Assembly (NCBI GenBank): GCA_963995525.1
Contig: OZ023214.1
Location: forward strand, 37,083,922 to 37,147,921
DNA from: Escarpia spicata
Taxonomy: Eukaryota > Annelida > Polychaeta > Sabellida > Siboglinidae
Direction: 5' to 3'
Length of the DNA: 64,000 nt
A program made the translations under genes and the position numbers. Every line of letters starts with the position of its first letter. The stretch's first letter is position 1. The notes beneath the pieces are model-generated. The model was given only the letters and a program-made list of their open reading frames with translations. It was not told the origin of the DNA and did no database searches. Positions 35,413 to 49,256 of the stretch are shown one piece after another.

Positions 35413-36548
35413 CTGGAACCCCGACATTCCGCTGTTTAGACCGTCGTAATAATAATAACAATATTTTTAGATGTATTCGTACTACAGGGTGTTAGATTCG
35501 GTTAAAACAATGTTCATTCGATTACCGTGTACATACTCCAAAGCGCAGTGACATCAATTAATATTTATGAAACAAATTCTTACATATATTCTCCGTATCA
35601 TACATCACATCCTTTCCCAAATAAACTGTGGAGCCATAGTTTTTTATCCAGTCCACATCCGTCGTGGTTTTGAATGAGGCCATGACAATGATTGGATTCA
35701 TGTCTTCACGTCAAGTTGTAATTGTGCAAATATGTAATTGAAACGTGTTGATGTACACGAACCACTACCACTAAGAGGTAGATGAGAGAGCATTTTCAGA
35801 CGTGATATTTGAAAATTCGCAGCTAATGTAAATGATTCTTTTCATTTTGTGACAGACGTAAACTGTAATGCACATTTGTTTTTAGTATACAATATTGTTG
35901 TGATTAGCTGATGTTTTCACACGGTGGTAAATTAAACAAGATTCAGTCACATTGCCAGCGTGCAAGATAACCAGTGAACCATCAGAACAACTGCGCCTGG
36001 TTTACAATAACATAGTAACAGGGTAACAGGTAGCAGGGAATGGACGTATAATTGTATCTGAAAATAACCTAATTTTGTGCAATAACCCAATAACCATAAC
36101 ACATTCTAATATTGATATAATAACAAAACATTTTTGAAATCGAGTTGTATCTGTCAGGAATATACTATCTGAACGCATCGTCAATAATATAGTTTAAATT
36201 TGGAACAAAGTTCGATAGACAGTTGTAGAAAGTTACTTGTTTTGGGATTTGTAAACGATATATTTTATATTATTATGCCAATGTAACTTTTCACCTAAAC
36301 GGTGCATTATATATGATAATGGGTACATGAAAAGCGTTGTATTGTCTATTGTATTCAGTGTTGTTTGTGTATGTACATATGCGGTACCCATGAGACACAA
36401 TATCTTAATAAGACGTTAGCCAATGAGAAGAATGCTGAAATGTCTAGCGGAGGGCTACATTCGGCAATTAATGGCCAATTGGTAATGGTGTGAGAAGCTA
36501 AATGGTAAAAGGTACAATCTCGAGTAGTTTTGCGTCAGGTCAGCTTAC

Positions 36549-36656
36549 CCACGCAGATTTGGACACTCGAGTTATAGCCGTATCCTTCACGGCAACCTCC
36601 TGCATCACACATGTCAGCGCCGTTGTTCGTGCACGAGTCACAGTGTACAGCACACG
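36549..36656 (-). CDS. FU-like exon
   Basis: CAVHCDSCTNNGADMC; 108 nt, donor GTAAGC, acceptor TTTCAG, sequon NSS. All six Cys present. Confidence 0.75.
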
Positions 36657-36984
36657 CTGAAAATACCAGTTAAAGCACATTCTCACATTTGAAATTGTAG
36701 TACAACTGTGAAATGCTTCAGGGATTATATTAATATTGCTAGTGTTGATTATTCAAAATTTTCAAACGGCAATAACTAAAAAACTAAAAATAAATCATGG
36801 GTACTTCCAGTGTCATATTTGTAAATACCATTATTATAATCTTTACTAAATCCTAAATCCTTTGCTAAATCCTAGCGGCGCTACCTGCGGTGACGTCACT
36901 TCAACCGCTAGGTGTCGCAACAAACTATGCAGAAAATGTGCAGAAAAGCGCAACCAAAAGGGGCCTTGTACAACGTGACGGAGA

Positions 36985-38495
<1,511 letters not shown>

Positions 38496-38569
38496 CACAG
38501 TAACTGGGTAAAGAAGGGACACGCATTATGATAAGAAGAACAGGGGAAGCCGACAGAAACGATACTCAC

Positions 38570-38674
38570 CTGCACAAGTCTGGTTGTCGGACATTCCATA
38601 TCCGGCGAGACATTGATCGTTATCACATTTCCCTGGGCCTTCGGTTGTGCAACTCTTACAGTGGGGATCACAGG
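38570..38674 (-). CDS. FU-like exon, 105 nt
   Basis: CDPHCKSCTTEGPGKC, one codon shorter before the last Cys. Donor GTGAGT, acceptor TTTCAG, sequon NQT. Confidence 0.78.
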
Positions 38675-39700
38675 CTGAAACCAACAGGATTATAGTTAGC
38701 TTTATGTGTCTCGACAACGGTTCACTGTCGGGAGACTTTTTTACCGGATAACCATGGCCTACCACTGACATGCATTAAAATATTCCACTAAACAGTATAA
38801 GTTACGTCTACATCATTTATGCAATGTACAGTTTCTTAATTGTTGTAATTAATAAACTGGTGTTTGTAGCGCCTGCCGAATTCAACAAATAGAAGCGTTA
38901 ATACCCACGTGGTGGATCAAATCGCTGTACAAATAAAATGATACTAAAACAGCGAAGACTAGTAATATAATACAAAATAAAAGAAATTCGAGGCTATATT
39001 TGGCGGAGATAGATCGTAGAAATTGGTGGTGCAAAAAAAGTTGATAAACAAGTGGAATTACTGATTGATAAGTATTATTCTTTCGTTAATATCATTCATA
39101 AAGTAAACATATATTGAGTAGCAGTTGTGCTTAAAATTAGTTAGATAAAGTATTTTAGAACACTTTATCTAGTGAGTAATAATAGGGTAAGTTAGCCTAC
39201 GATAAGTTTGTAAACAAGATTTAACAAACCTTATTAAGTGGTAGAATATATAGGCGATAAAGTAACAAACATAAACCTACTTATATAAGATAATATCTGT
39301 GTAAGACAGTACCTGCTAGACATTTTGTTTAGGCAGCTTTGTTGTTAAAATTAAGCATTTGCCATAACCGGGCGAACTAAGTTTATGTAGCTAGTGTGCC
39401 ACGTATTCGTTAGGGCGCGGTATAACCTAAATATATAAGGCAGTCTAACGTAAAGTAATTGATTGTATTTAAATTAGGTCATTACTGGTAACGTTAGCAT
39501 TTCTGATAGTATAGATAATCAGCTGTGACTATAACAAAAAACTGTAATCGAAATGAACAAGGCAATCTTACGTAAAGTGTAACATTTGTGCACAGTAAAG
39601 AGTCTTCTTAAAGACTACATAGACAGTGAATAGTGTAAACACCGTTGACTAAACTATTTTAAATAACTAATTAGATTATTATTATTCAATAAATTCTGAT

Positions 39701-40290
39701 ATGGCTCCTTGCAAGCGGCAAGTCAAGGCAAAGCGACACTTGGTGTGCGACGACTGCCATAGTTGGGTAGATTTTGCCCTATCTAGCTGTGGGAAGTCAT
39801 GGGCAGAGACCAAGTGAGAGGCATTCACCTTTCAGTGCATGGGGTGTTGGAAGGTGGAATGTCTGGAGAAGGAGGTAGCTAGTTTGGTTGATATTGTGAA
39901 GGGGATGGAGATGAGAATCAGCAAGGAGACAGGTGGAATGGAGAGAGACGACAGAGAGAGAGTTGGGAATACTGTGAGATTGAAGGAGCAGATTAGTGGC
40001 AAGAAGAATGAGGAAAGGAGACTGAGGGGAGGGAAGCTGATCGGAGGGGAAGAAATTGGAGGATCGACGGCAGGAAATGTGACAGGCGTTAAGGTGACAG
40101 GGGAGAAAGTGATCGTACAGAAAGAGGTATGAGGGAAAAAGTGACGGGAGAGGAGAGAAGGAAATACAATGGGAGGAACGATGACGGGAAGAAAGGAAGT
40201 GAGAGTAAATGTGACAGAAGAGAAGTTGGGAGGGACGATGATAGGAGGAAAGGTGACAAGAGAAACAGCGTCAGGAAAGAATGGAACGAA
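39701..40290 (+). pseudogene. LINE copy C ORF1, N-terminal part
   Basis: MAPCKRQVKAKRHLVCDDCH, as in copy A, with a TGA at about 39818. After the stop the frame continues FQCMGCWKVECLEKEVASLV, so the zinc-binding C-x2-C and downstream coil are visible. A basic EERRLRGG and TGEKV-repeat region follows until homology to copy A ends near 40290. Confidence 0.75.
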
Positions 40291-43040
40291 CGGGATTTGA
40301 GTAATTTGTGTTAAAGAAAACTAAGTATTATATGATGTGGGTAGCAAAATGTCATCTCCCTGAATCTAAATTTGTGTCCTACGGTATCGGTGGCAGAAAC
40401 ACGTTTAAAGGTAATATTGTTTGATAATCATCACCATCTAGTAACATATCCCAAAAGTATCTGACTTGGATCTATATAGGCATATTATTTATATATTTAT
40501 CAAATTTCAAACCATTTTCATATGTCCCCAAACAGTGGGTCAACCCTGTTACTCTATAGTAATTTAACTATGAAAGAAGCCAAGATCCTTGTACAGTACC
40601 GCATTGAGCACCAGGTGGCAGCAGACTACGACTTCCTTAAATGGAGAGAAGGTATGTGCTTCTGTCTGTCTTAGTATGGATTAAAATACCCCATTTTAGT
40701 ATCACATGCAATAATATAATTATACTATGTCAACACTGTTACCCAAAGATAAGTATTACGTAACAATCATACCAAAGCACTACTTAGTCTTGTTATGGCA
40801 ATGCACTGCATTGTGGCGGGAAACAGTGATTAAGTGATAACATGGCTGCATGTACTGCTGTATTAGATGCACTGCATCATGATTGTCAACCCCGTAACTG
40901 TCAACTCTGTTATATATTCATGGTAACCTGGTTCACTTGATGGTAACAGGGTTGACATCAGTATGCCATTATCATGATTTATTATATCTACGAATGCTGG
41001 CCATTTTAAGTTCATTCGTATTTAGACAAATATAAAATGAACGGTGTTCTTTCACTTTGTTCACAGTGGCAGCATATCATTGTCTGCAGCTGAAAAACAG
41101 GCGGTATCCTGCGCAACTGGATGGGGATCCAGAACGGAAATAAATATATCTAGAAAAAAGAGCGGCTGGCATGGGAAAAGAAGAAATTGACGGGAAAGTG
41201 AACCAGATTAGTGAACAGTCAGAAAGAACCAAGCGCAGTGTACGAAAGCAAGGGGAAAAGATAAAGAGACGCATCTAACATCTCCAGCTTCTCCCCATGC
41301 TGCAAATGAACCATCAAATTCATCAGGTTCAAGGTAAATGTGTGTGCGTGTATGTGTCTGTGTGTGTGCATGTGTGTGCGTGCGTGCATGGGTGCGTGTG
41401 TGCGAGCGTGTGTGTGCATGTGTAATTATATATATATATATGTATATATATATATGTGGACATACCAAAACAGGCAGTTTGAGCACCTTTCGTACACAAA
41501 ACGTCCTACTGATTAGCTATTAACACTGCTATAAGACACACGCATATACATACACGCAAACACTTGTCCGCTTCTCGGTATATTGTATTACCTCCGTTTT
41601 TAAAACATTGTTTTATTCGCGCCTTGTCTTTCTAGAATGCAGTGCTGATGTGTCCTCATCCATTTGCAGACAACGGAAACAGGCCCAGAATAGGCGTATT
41701 CGACTGACTGCAAAATGTTACCGCGATTTGGAAAATGCGAAGCACGCCATTAACAAGCAAAAAAGGCTGACCGCAAAATACAAAAAGCGGTACCAACGGG
41801 TTCGACAAGCTGTTCTGGATGGCAACATGAATACACCAAGAACCAAAACGAAGACAATACTGGCAGGGTCATCGACTCATCGAACTTCTGGGAGGTAAGT
41901 CACGGAAAGGGGGCCCCTGATGCCATCTGAGGCGTCATCAAACGAAAGGCCGACAGATTAATCAGCCTAAGGCATGACATCCCTGAAGCAGCCCATCTAT
42001 GCATGGCACTGATCCCGGAAACATCGATCAAGCTCATCTTCGTAGAGGCAGATGAAGTGGACGAAGCAGCCGTCCCTGAGAACGTACCAGCAGTGCAAGG
42101 AACCATGAAGCTACACCAAGTAATCACACACAACTAATGTTGTATGTGCTATGGTGCATGTTTACGAGTACAACATTTTATAATCTGTGCTACCTGTATA
42201 TACATAATGTGATAGCAATGATGGTGTATAATTGTGCGCTCTGATATATTTAACGTAACCATTGTTTACGATAGTATTATTTTAGTATCAACTCTGTTTC
42301 TGTCATTTATATAAACTCTGTTGCCGGTACTACCAATGTCTAAACACTCGATTAGCAGTTATGGAGTATGATTGTGTGCATTATATATAACCACACTATA
42401 TTGCAACAGTCCATGATATTATATGTCTTATTTAGCTATTGATTACGATTGTGTTATTTTAATGTCAACTCTGTTACTGTCAAGTCAAATCTGTTACTGC
42501 CAAGTCAACTCTGTTACCATCACTAGTAATGTGTAAACATACTCAAGTAATACATGTATAACAATTGTTGTCATATATCCATATGTGTATTGTGTCACGT
42601 TTCTGAACAATGAAATATAGTGTTTACATCTTGGCAGGGTCACATTGAATCACGATGTGATAGGTGCTTCCAAGAATGCACGTGCACTAAAAGGCAGTGT
42701 AAACTTATCAAATTAAGCACAATATATTGATCTAATTTTTTATACAATTTTTTACTGGACATGGGACACACAATGATTACATTAATGATATCATAATGAA
42801 TGTTGTATGACAAATATATGCCACACTAGGTGCTCAGATGTCAGTAACATAGTTGACAGATGCACATGTGGCATGTGCACTTCTACACTAAATTACTCCA
42901 CAATGTAGACTGTGTAAGCCTGCACATGTTGAAAATATGTGATCCAATGATGTTTGATCAAATATATAAGTTTTTTTAAATATTGTAGTAGTTTTGTAAA
43001 AATGTGAAAATAATTCGACAATATGTACCGAATTGGGAGA
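40290..43040. mobile_element. Insertion inside LINE ORF1 carrying a recurring TCAACTCTGTTAC motif
   Basis: Absent from copy A at the equivalent position. About ten occurrences of (G)TCAACYCTGTTACY, in both orientations, lie near 40540, 40728, 40886, 40904, 40940, 42285, 42310, 42470-42520 and 42845. It contains coding remnants (40570-40655, 41070-41280, 41608-41898). It may be a degenerate DNA transposon or a captured repeat; its ends are not clearly defined and no terminal inverted repeats were found. Confidence 0.5.
41608..41898 (+). pseudogene. Basic coiled-coil-like protein fragment in the insertion
   Basis: Highly basic open frame with KQAQNRRIRLTAKCYRDLEN and KQKRLTAKYKKRYQRVRQ, then NTPRTKTKTIL. 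A linked upstream remnant (about 41070-41280) is also Lys/Arg/Glu-rich. The frame is lost at the GTAAGT (41896), which could instead be a splice donor. I recall similar basic segments in unnamed repetitive invertebrate proteins but cannot name a family. Helical, possibly nucleic-acid binding. Confidence 0.4.
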
Positions 43041-43345
43041 ATGACCTAGTTAGTGAGGAAGTTAAAGAAGACAAGAGTCGAACAGATTATTCTATCAGGA
43101 ATTTTGCCAGTAATGGGAGGAAGGGGGCCAACATATAGAAACTGCAAGAGGATGGCGATCAACGCACTCACTAGTTGAGCAGATGTGTAAAATAGAGGGG
43201 GTGGGATTCCTAGATTTATGGGGATACTTTGTCGGGAGGGAAGATAATAATGTCCATGAGAGATGGCCTCCAGCTAAGTGGAAAGGGGGCAGCAGTTTTC
43301 TCAGAGAACTTGCTGCAATCTGTTGACAGTGGGACACAGAGAAGC
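43040..43345 (+). pseudogene. LINE copy C ORF1, SGNH domain C-terminal part
   Basis: Resumes homology to copy A 4845 onward (RKLKKTRV region) with frameshifts. It extends beyond copy A to MRDGLQLSGKGAAVFSENLL, the block that normally holds the SGNH catalytic Asp and His; here Gln stands where His is expected. Confidence 0.65.
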
Positions 43346-43418
43346 CTGAAACTGGAGGTATAGATAAAGACAGCAGAAATAAATCAGCAAAGAACAGCCT
43401 GGAAAACTGTTCTGAATC

Positions 43419-44090
43419 AGGATATAAATGCGTTTGTTTAAATGCAAAGAGCATAATAAACAAAAGAAGTGAATTAAACATTATGGTAGAAGATGTTGGC
43501 CCTCACATAATAGGTATAACCGAATCATGGGCCACCACTGATATATCAGATGCCGAATTGGGACTAACAGGCTATGTAATGTTCATGAAAGACAGAATAG
43601 GAACAAGGGGAGGTGGAGTTATTTTATATGTTAAAGAATCTATCCAGGCTTATGAATTAAAATTAGAAAGAGAAACAGATTGCGAAGAAGCTGTTTGGTG
43701 TAACATAGTTACAGGAAATTCAACGTTAACGGTGGGGTTAGTTTATTGAAGTTCAAACATAAGTGTAGAAGAGAATGAAAAAGTACAAAACGCTATAAGG
43801 GAAGTTAGCAAACGGGACTGTATTATTATGGGAGATTTTAACCATGGTCATACACAATGGAAATCTGTATAGAATACGGGGAGTGAGGACCACAAGTTTT
43901 TAGTTTTAGTACAAGACAGTTTCCTTTCTCAAAACGTGCTGGAGCCAACCAGGGGTGATAATGTGTTAGACATAGTTTTATTCTCAGAATTAGTTGACAA
44001 TGTCAAATTATGTGAGCCACTGGGATGTAGTGATCACAACCAGATACATTTTACCATCAAAATAAAATAAGAAAGAAATAATAAAAAGCA
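43419..44090 (+). pseudogene. LINE copy C endonuclease (APE type)
   Basis: Motifs in order: LNAKSIINKRSEL, IIGITESW (43510), RGGGVILYVKE (about 43610), MGDFNHGHTQW (about 43830), NVLDIVLF (about 43965), and GCSDHNQI (about 44025), all hallmarks of a LINE target-site nicking endonuclease. Stops at 43747, about 43870 and 44068 break it. Confidence 0.78.
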
Positions 44091-44149
44091 GTTCAGGAGA
44101 AATTTTCACAAAAGAAGTTATAAGGAAATAAGGAAACATTTAGAAAAGA

Positions 44150-45660
44150 TAGACTGGAACAATACACAGAATGCTGGAATATCTTAAACAGTGAAATAGA
44201 GTGCATCGTCGATAAATTTGTCCCCTTAAAAAAAACCAAAATGGTCCAGAAAGAAATAATTATCGAAAGAAGACATCAGAAATTTTGTTTGGGTGAAATT
44301 CGAAGAGAAGCTACGAACACAAATTAGCGTGTAATATATAAAACAAGACAGCAAGAGTTGTTATGCATATGTTCTGAGCAAACAGAAAGTTCAGGATAAG
44401 GTCGGTCCTCTAGAAGATAGTGCTGGAAATATAATATCAGAGGGATTCTTAATGGCAGAAGACCTGAATTAGTATTTAGTTCAGTGTTTACCAGGGAAGA
44501 TATTAGTTCACTGCCAGTACCAGAGGCTAAGTTCAAGGGGGCAGAATCAGACTATTTAGGACAGTTAATTGTAACCCCGGAAATGGTAGCTAAGAAAATT
44601 AGGGCTATGAAGGATAATAAATCACCTGGAGTGGATGGGATTCCGCCCAAACCACTATTGGAAATTGTAGAACAAATTAGCATACCACTTGCAACAGTTT
44701 TCAACTTGTTATTAGAAGAGGGGGTGGTTCCCTTAGAATGGAAATAAGCAAACATTATACCGTTATTTAAGAAAGGTTCCAGAAACAAGTCAGAGAACTA
44801 CAGACCAGTGAGTTTAGGGTCAGTGATTTGCAAATTATTAGAAAGTCTAATAATAAGACAGCAACCGAATGCTGGAATATCTTAAATAGTGAAATTAAGT
44901 GCATAGTCGATAAATTTGTACCTTTCAAAAAACAAGGGAAACGGTCTAAAAAGAAACACTTATCGAAAGAAGCCATTAGAAAAATTAAGTATAAACAAAT
45001 GATGTGGATGTCATATAGATGTACTGGAAATGATGAAGACTACAACATTTATAAAGAAGCACTTAATCAAGCTACAGCTGAAATTAGAAATTCAAAGAGA
45101 AGCTATGAAAAAAAATTAGCTAGTAATATAAAACATGACAGTAAGAGTTTTTATGCGTATATTCGAAGCAAACAGAAAGTTCAGGATAAGGTCGGTCCTC
45201 TAGAAGATAGTGCTGGAAATACAATATCAGAGGGATTCTTAATGGCAGAAGACCTGAATGAGTATTTTAGTTCAGTGTTTACCAGGGAAGATATTAGTTC
45301 ACTGCCAGTACCAGAGGCTAAGTTCAAGGGGGCAGATTCAGACTATTTAGGACAGTTAGTTGTAACCTCGGAAATGGTAGCTAAGAAAATAAGGGCTATG
45401 AAGGATAATAAATCACCTGGAGTGGACGGGATTCCGCCCAAACTACTATTGGAAATTGTAGAACAAATTAGTGCACCGCTTGCAACAGTTTTCAATTTGT
45501 CATTAGAAGAGGGAGTGGTTCCTTTAGAATGGAAAGAGGCAAACATTATACCGTTATTTAAAAAAGGTTCGAGAAACAAGTCAGAGAACTATAGACCAGT
45601 GAGTTTAACATCAGTGATTTGCAAATTATTAGAAAGACTAATTAAAGATCACATGGTGGA
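44150..45660 (+). repeat. Internal tandem duplication within LINE copy C (about 0.7 kb unit)
   Basis: 44150-44850 and 44856-45660 are direct repeats covering the endonuclease-RT linker and the first RT motifs. The join lies at ATTATTAGAAAG, shared by both ends. The first copy has lost about 100 bases and has stops and frameshifts; the second is clean. Confidence 0.85.
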
Positions 45661-46870
45661 TTTTCTTGTTAAACATAACTTGATAAACCCATCTCAACAT
45701 GGGTTTTTAAAAGCGAGGTCATGCTTAACAAATATGTTATGTTTTTTGGAAGACATCACTAGGTGGGTAGATGAGGGATCACCAGTAGATATCATCTATT
45801 TAGATTTTCAAAAAGCTTTCGACAAAGTACCACATCAAAGATTACTCCTTAAGCTAAAGGCCCATGGCATAGGAAATGGTATAATAAACTGGATAGAAAA
45901 ATGGCTGAATGACAGAAGACAACGTGTAGTAGTTGATGGGGAGGCTTCAAACTGGAAATCGGTATTGAGTGGGGTACCACAGGGATCAGTACTAGGACCT
46001 ATATTATTCTTAATATATATCAACGATTTGGACGATGATATAACAAGCAAGGTGTTAAAATTTGCGGATGATACAAAAGTGTTTAGAAGGATTAAAAGTG
46101 ATGGAGACAGACAGCATTTACAAGATGATCTTGATAGGTTGATCAAATGGTCTGAAAAGTGGCAAATGCTGTTAAATTTTGGGAAATGTAAATGCCTCCA
46201 CACAGGTCATGGGAATGAAGATGTAAAATATAAAATGGGGGGTATTGTTCTAAGTACTACTGTAAAAGAAATGGACTTAGGGTTAACCATTAGTGCTGAT
46301 ATGAAGGTTTCAGAGCAGTGCGGAATTGCAGCGTCAAAGGGAAATCAAATCCTTGGATTAATTAGGCGAAATATAGCGTATAAGAAAAAAGAATTAATAG
46401 TACCGCTGTACAAAACAATAGTGAGGCCTCATTTAGAATATTGTATACAAGCATGGAGGCCATATCGCAAGAAGAACATAGATATGCTAGAAAGAGTACA
46501 GAGGAGAGCGACTAAAATGATACCAAATCTGAGGGATCTTAGTTACGAAATACGCCTAAAAGAATGTGGTTTAACAACACTAGAGACCAGGAGATTGAGA
46601 GGAGATCACATAGAAGTGTTTAAAATATTGAATGGTTATGAAAATATTAATAGAATTTTTTTTTTCTCAGTTAAGAAAGATAGAAGGACCAGAGGACATG
46701 AAACTACATTAGTAAAGGAGCAGTGTAGATTAGATATAAGAAAGTTCTCATTCTCACAAAGGACTGTAAATGAATGGAACAGATTATCTCCTGATTGTGT
46801 TGGTGCTAGTAGCGTGAATATGTTTAAAAATAAAATCGACACACACCTTAAAAAGGCGGGATACATGTAG
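44828..46870 (+). CDS. LINE copy C reverse transcriptase, 680 open codons
   Basis: The frame opens with TTG at 44828, just inside the duplication, so it has no genuine start and is the C-terminal part of ORF2. The linker (residues about 1-150) is followed by RT blocks: NKSPGVDGIPPKLL, NYRPVSLTSVICKLLERLIK, IIYLDFQKAFDKVPHQ (about 330), [20 protein letters not shown] (about 382) and LKFADDTK (about 412, catalytic FADD). The thumb and C-terminal domain run through RPHLEYCIQAWRPY and VNEWNRLSPDCVG to the stop. No RNase H is present. All catalytic Asp are kept, so the RT domain could be active if expressed, but the rest of the element is broken. Confidence 0.85.
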   Translation: MQIIRKSNNKTATECWNILNSEIKCIVDKFVPFKKQGKRSKKKHLSKEAIRKIKYKQMMWMSYRCTGNDEDYNIYKEALNQATAEIRNSKRSYEKKLASNIKHDSKSFYAYIRSKQKVQDKVGPLEDSAGNTISEGFLMAEDLNEYFSSVFTREDISSLPVPEAKFKGADSDYLGQLVVTSEMVAKKIRAMKDNKSPGVDGIPPKLLLEIVEQISAPLATVFNLSLEEGVVPLEWKEANIIPLFKKGSRNKSENYRPVSLTSVICKLLERLIKDHMVDFLVKHNLINPSQHGFLKARSCLTNMLCFLEDITRWVDEGSPVDIIYLDFQKAFDKVPHQRLLLKLKAHGIGNGIINWIEKWLNDRRQRVVVDGEASNWKSVLSGVPQGSVLGPILFLIYINDLDDDITSKVLKFADDTKVFRRIKSDGDRQHLQDDLDRLIKWSEKWQMLLNFGKCKCLHTGHGNEDVKYKMGGIVLSTTVKEMDLGLTISADMKVSEQCGIAASKGNQILGLIRRNIAYKKKELIVPLYKTIVRPHLEYCIQAWRPYRKKNIDMLERVQRRATKMIPNLRDLSYEIRLKECGLTTLETRRLRGDHIEVFKILNGYENINRIFFFSVKKDRRTRGHETTLVKEQCRLDIRKFSFSQRTVNEWNRLSPDCVGASSVNMFKNKIDTHLKKAGYM

Positions 46871-46975
46871 ATAAAAAGTATTGGACTCTCGATAAGCCAA
46901 AAGGCTTCCTTGTCCAACTGCCATCCAGAGTAATTTTCTGGATGGCAATCTTGTTAAATCTTGTTAAATCTAATT
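46871..46975 (+). other. LINE 3' UTR with hairpin and terminal repeats
   Basis: TGCCATCCAGA and TCTGGATGGCA (about 46919-46948) form an 11-bp stem with a short loop, followed by AATCTTGTT repeats. This is the likely recognition end for the reverse transcriptase. The same structure appears inverted at 3560-3600 and degraded at 48225-48260. Confidence 0.78.
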
Positions 46976-48280
46976 AAAGGTCACATGGTGGATTTTCTTG
47001 TTAAACATAATTTATTAAACCCAACTCAACGTGGGTTTATAAACGCGAGGTCATGCTTAACAAATATAAATGTTATGTTTTTTTTGGAAGATATCACTAA
47101 ATGGGTAGACGATCTCCAGTATATATCATTTACTTAGATTTTCAGAAAGCTTTCCACAAAGTGCCACATCAAAGATTACTGCTTAAACTAAAGGCCCGTG
47201 ACATAGGAAATGGTTTAATTAACTGGATAAAAAAATGGCTAATTGACAGAACGGGTAGTAGTTGATGGGAAGGCTTCAAATTGGAAATCAGTTTTGAGTG
47301 GGGTACCACAGGGATCAGTACTGGGACCTATATTATTCTTACTATTTATCAACGATTTGGATGATGATATAACAAGCAAGGTGTTGAAATTTGCGGGATG
47401 ATACAACATTTTTTAAAAGGATTAAACGTGATGAACATAGACAGCATTTACAAGATGATCTTGACAAATTGATAAAATGGTCTGAAAAATGGCAAATGTT
47501 GTTCAATTTTGGGAAATGTAAATGGCTCCAAACAGGACATGGGAACGAAGATGTACAATATACAATGGGAGGTTTTGTACTAAGTACTACTGTAAAGAAA
47601 AGGACTTAACCATTAGTGCTGATATGAAGGTTTCAGAGCAGTGCAGTATTGCTGCTTCAAAGGGAAATGAAATCCTTGGATTAATTAGCCGAAACATAAA
47701 TTATAATGAAAAAGAGCTAATAATACCGTTGTACAAAACAATAGTTATGCCTCATTTAGAATATTGTATTCAAGCGTGGAGGCCATATCGCAGGAAGGAC
47801 ATGTATAGAAATATAGAAAGAGTACAGAGGAGAGCAACTAAAATGAAACAAAAACTGAGGGATCTTAGTTACGAAATACGCCTAAAATGCGGTTTAACAA
47901 CACTAGAGACCAGGAGATTGGGAGGAGATCAGTTAGAAGTGTTCAAAATATTGAATGGTTATGAAAATATTGATAACAATATTTGTTCTCAGTTAAGAAA
48001 GGTAGAAGGACGAGAGGACATGAAGTTACATTAGTAAAGGAGCAGTTTAGATTGGATATCAGAAAGTTATCATTTTCACAAAGCACTGTAAATGAATGGA
48101 ACAGATTATCTCCTGATTGTGTTGGTGCTAAAAATTAAATCGACACGTACCTTAAAAGGGCGGGATACACGCAGATAAAAAAGTATTGGACTCTCGATAA
48201 GCCAAAAGGCTTCCTTGTACACCTGCCATCTCGAGTAAATTTTCTGGGTGTCAATCTTGCTATATCTTGTTAATATGACT
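46976..48280 (+). mobile_element. Sister CR1-like LINE, 5'-truncated, head-to-tail with copy C
   Basis: Starts mid-RT (about codon 275 of copy C) directly after copy C's terminal repeats and ends with the same 3' end. Frameshifts near 47125 and 47395 and deletions (about 47250, 47610, 48130) disrupt it. The FADD region reads through a one-base insertion. Confidence 0.82.
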
Positions 48281-49200
48281 AATATAAAGGTGACTCTTTA
48301 CTTATTTCCTAAAACCTGAGTGTTCTGAATGAGTGAATGTGTGATGACACTATGTTCACCTTGAATGTGATGCAATTCGCTATCGGCAGTCAATGCAGCC
48401 ACTTTAACACAGGTGTGATGTGCTGCCAACTGCTGCGTGTCACTAGTCTAGCAGCATTGGTCTGCACTCCTTCAAACTGTCGGGGATGAGGGTAGGTTGA
48501 AGAAGAGTTAGTTGCAGTGCAGTAATTCAAACGAGAGATAACGAGTGCATTGACAACACTATGGTAGTTTCACTTGTAGGATAATGCTTATTGAAAACAA
48601 CCTGTACACGTGGTAGTTACATCCAGCACTCACAGCAATTACATAAATGCCATCGTCAGATATTGGTCCATGTGAACCCCCAAATTTCGTATGCGGTCTA
48701 CAGGTAAACGTGTGTCACATTCGATGATCATAAAGGAAACTCCGTATAGCTTGTGGTGTTGTTTTGGCGTAAAGATGATATCATGATAATTCATGATTCA
48801 GCATGCGCAGCGCCATCCACTGTCTGATTTTCACAATGCAGTCTTTGAATTGCCCTACGGTTACCAGTTGGTCGCCCGGGGAAGGATTTATGTTTGCTAA
48901 ACTGCCTAGATATGAAAAAAATCATGCGGCGTTCTTTGTTAACCTGACTCGTGATACCACGGCGCTCGTGCGTGGTAGAAATTGTAACAAATTGGAAGGA
49001 TTCTAAACACTTGAAATTGGAGGTTTAGCCATTACAAATAATTTAAGGTTCTACTTTTAGCTGCAGATATATTGGCAATTAACTGTTTACAATAGAGGCC
49101 ATTTTGAAAATCATGTTTTCTTATGGAAAAAATGAACAGGTTTTCTTTCGATAAAAACTACATATTTGTGTTGATTTGTCAAAATAAGTATGACTGTATT
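48281..49200. other. Intron without recognised gene
   Basis: No domain or RNA gene recognised. Confidence 0.5.
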
Positions 49201-49256
49201 ATACAGTAAACATGTCTACAGATGGGACATGTGGAACAAGTGGAATTTATATTTAC

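Larger units (their letters stand above)
39005..46975 (+). mobile_element. CR1-like LINE, copy C, interrupted by a 2.75 kb insertion
   Basis: Leader 39005-39700 matches copy A's leader. ORF1 start at 39701, ORF1 end at 43040-43345, endonuclease 43419-44090, RT to 46870, then a hairpin and ATCTTGTTAA-type terminal repeats. Foreign sequence 40290-43040 replaces about 330 bases of ORF1. Part of the RT coding region is tandemly duplicated. It lies inside the large intron between FU exons 49257 and 38570, antisense to that gene. Confidence 0.82.
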
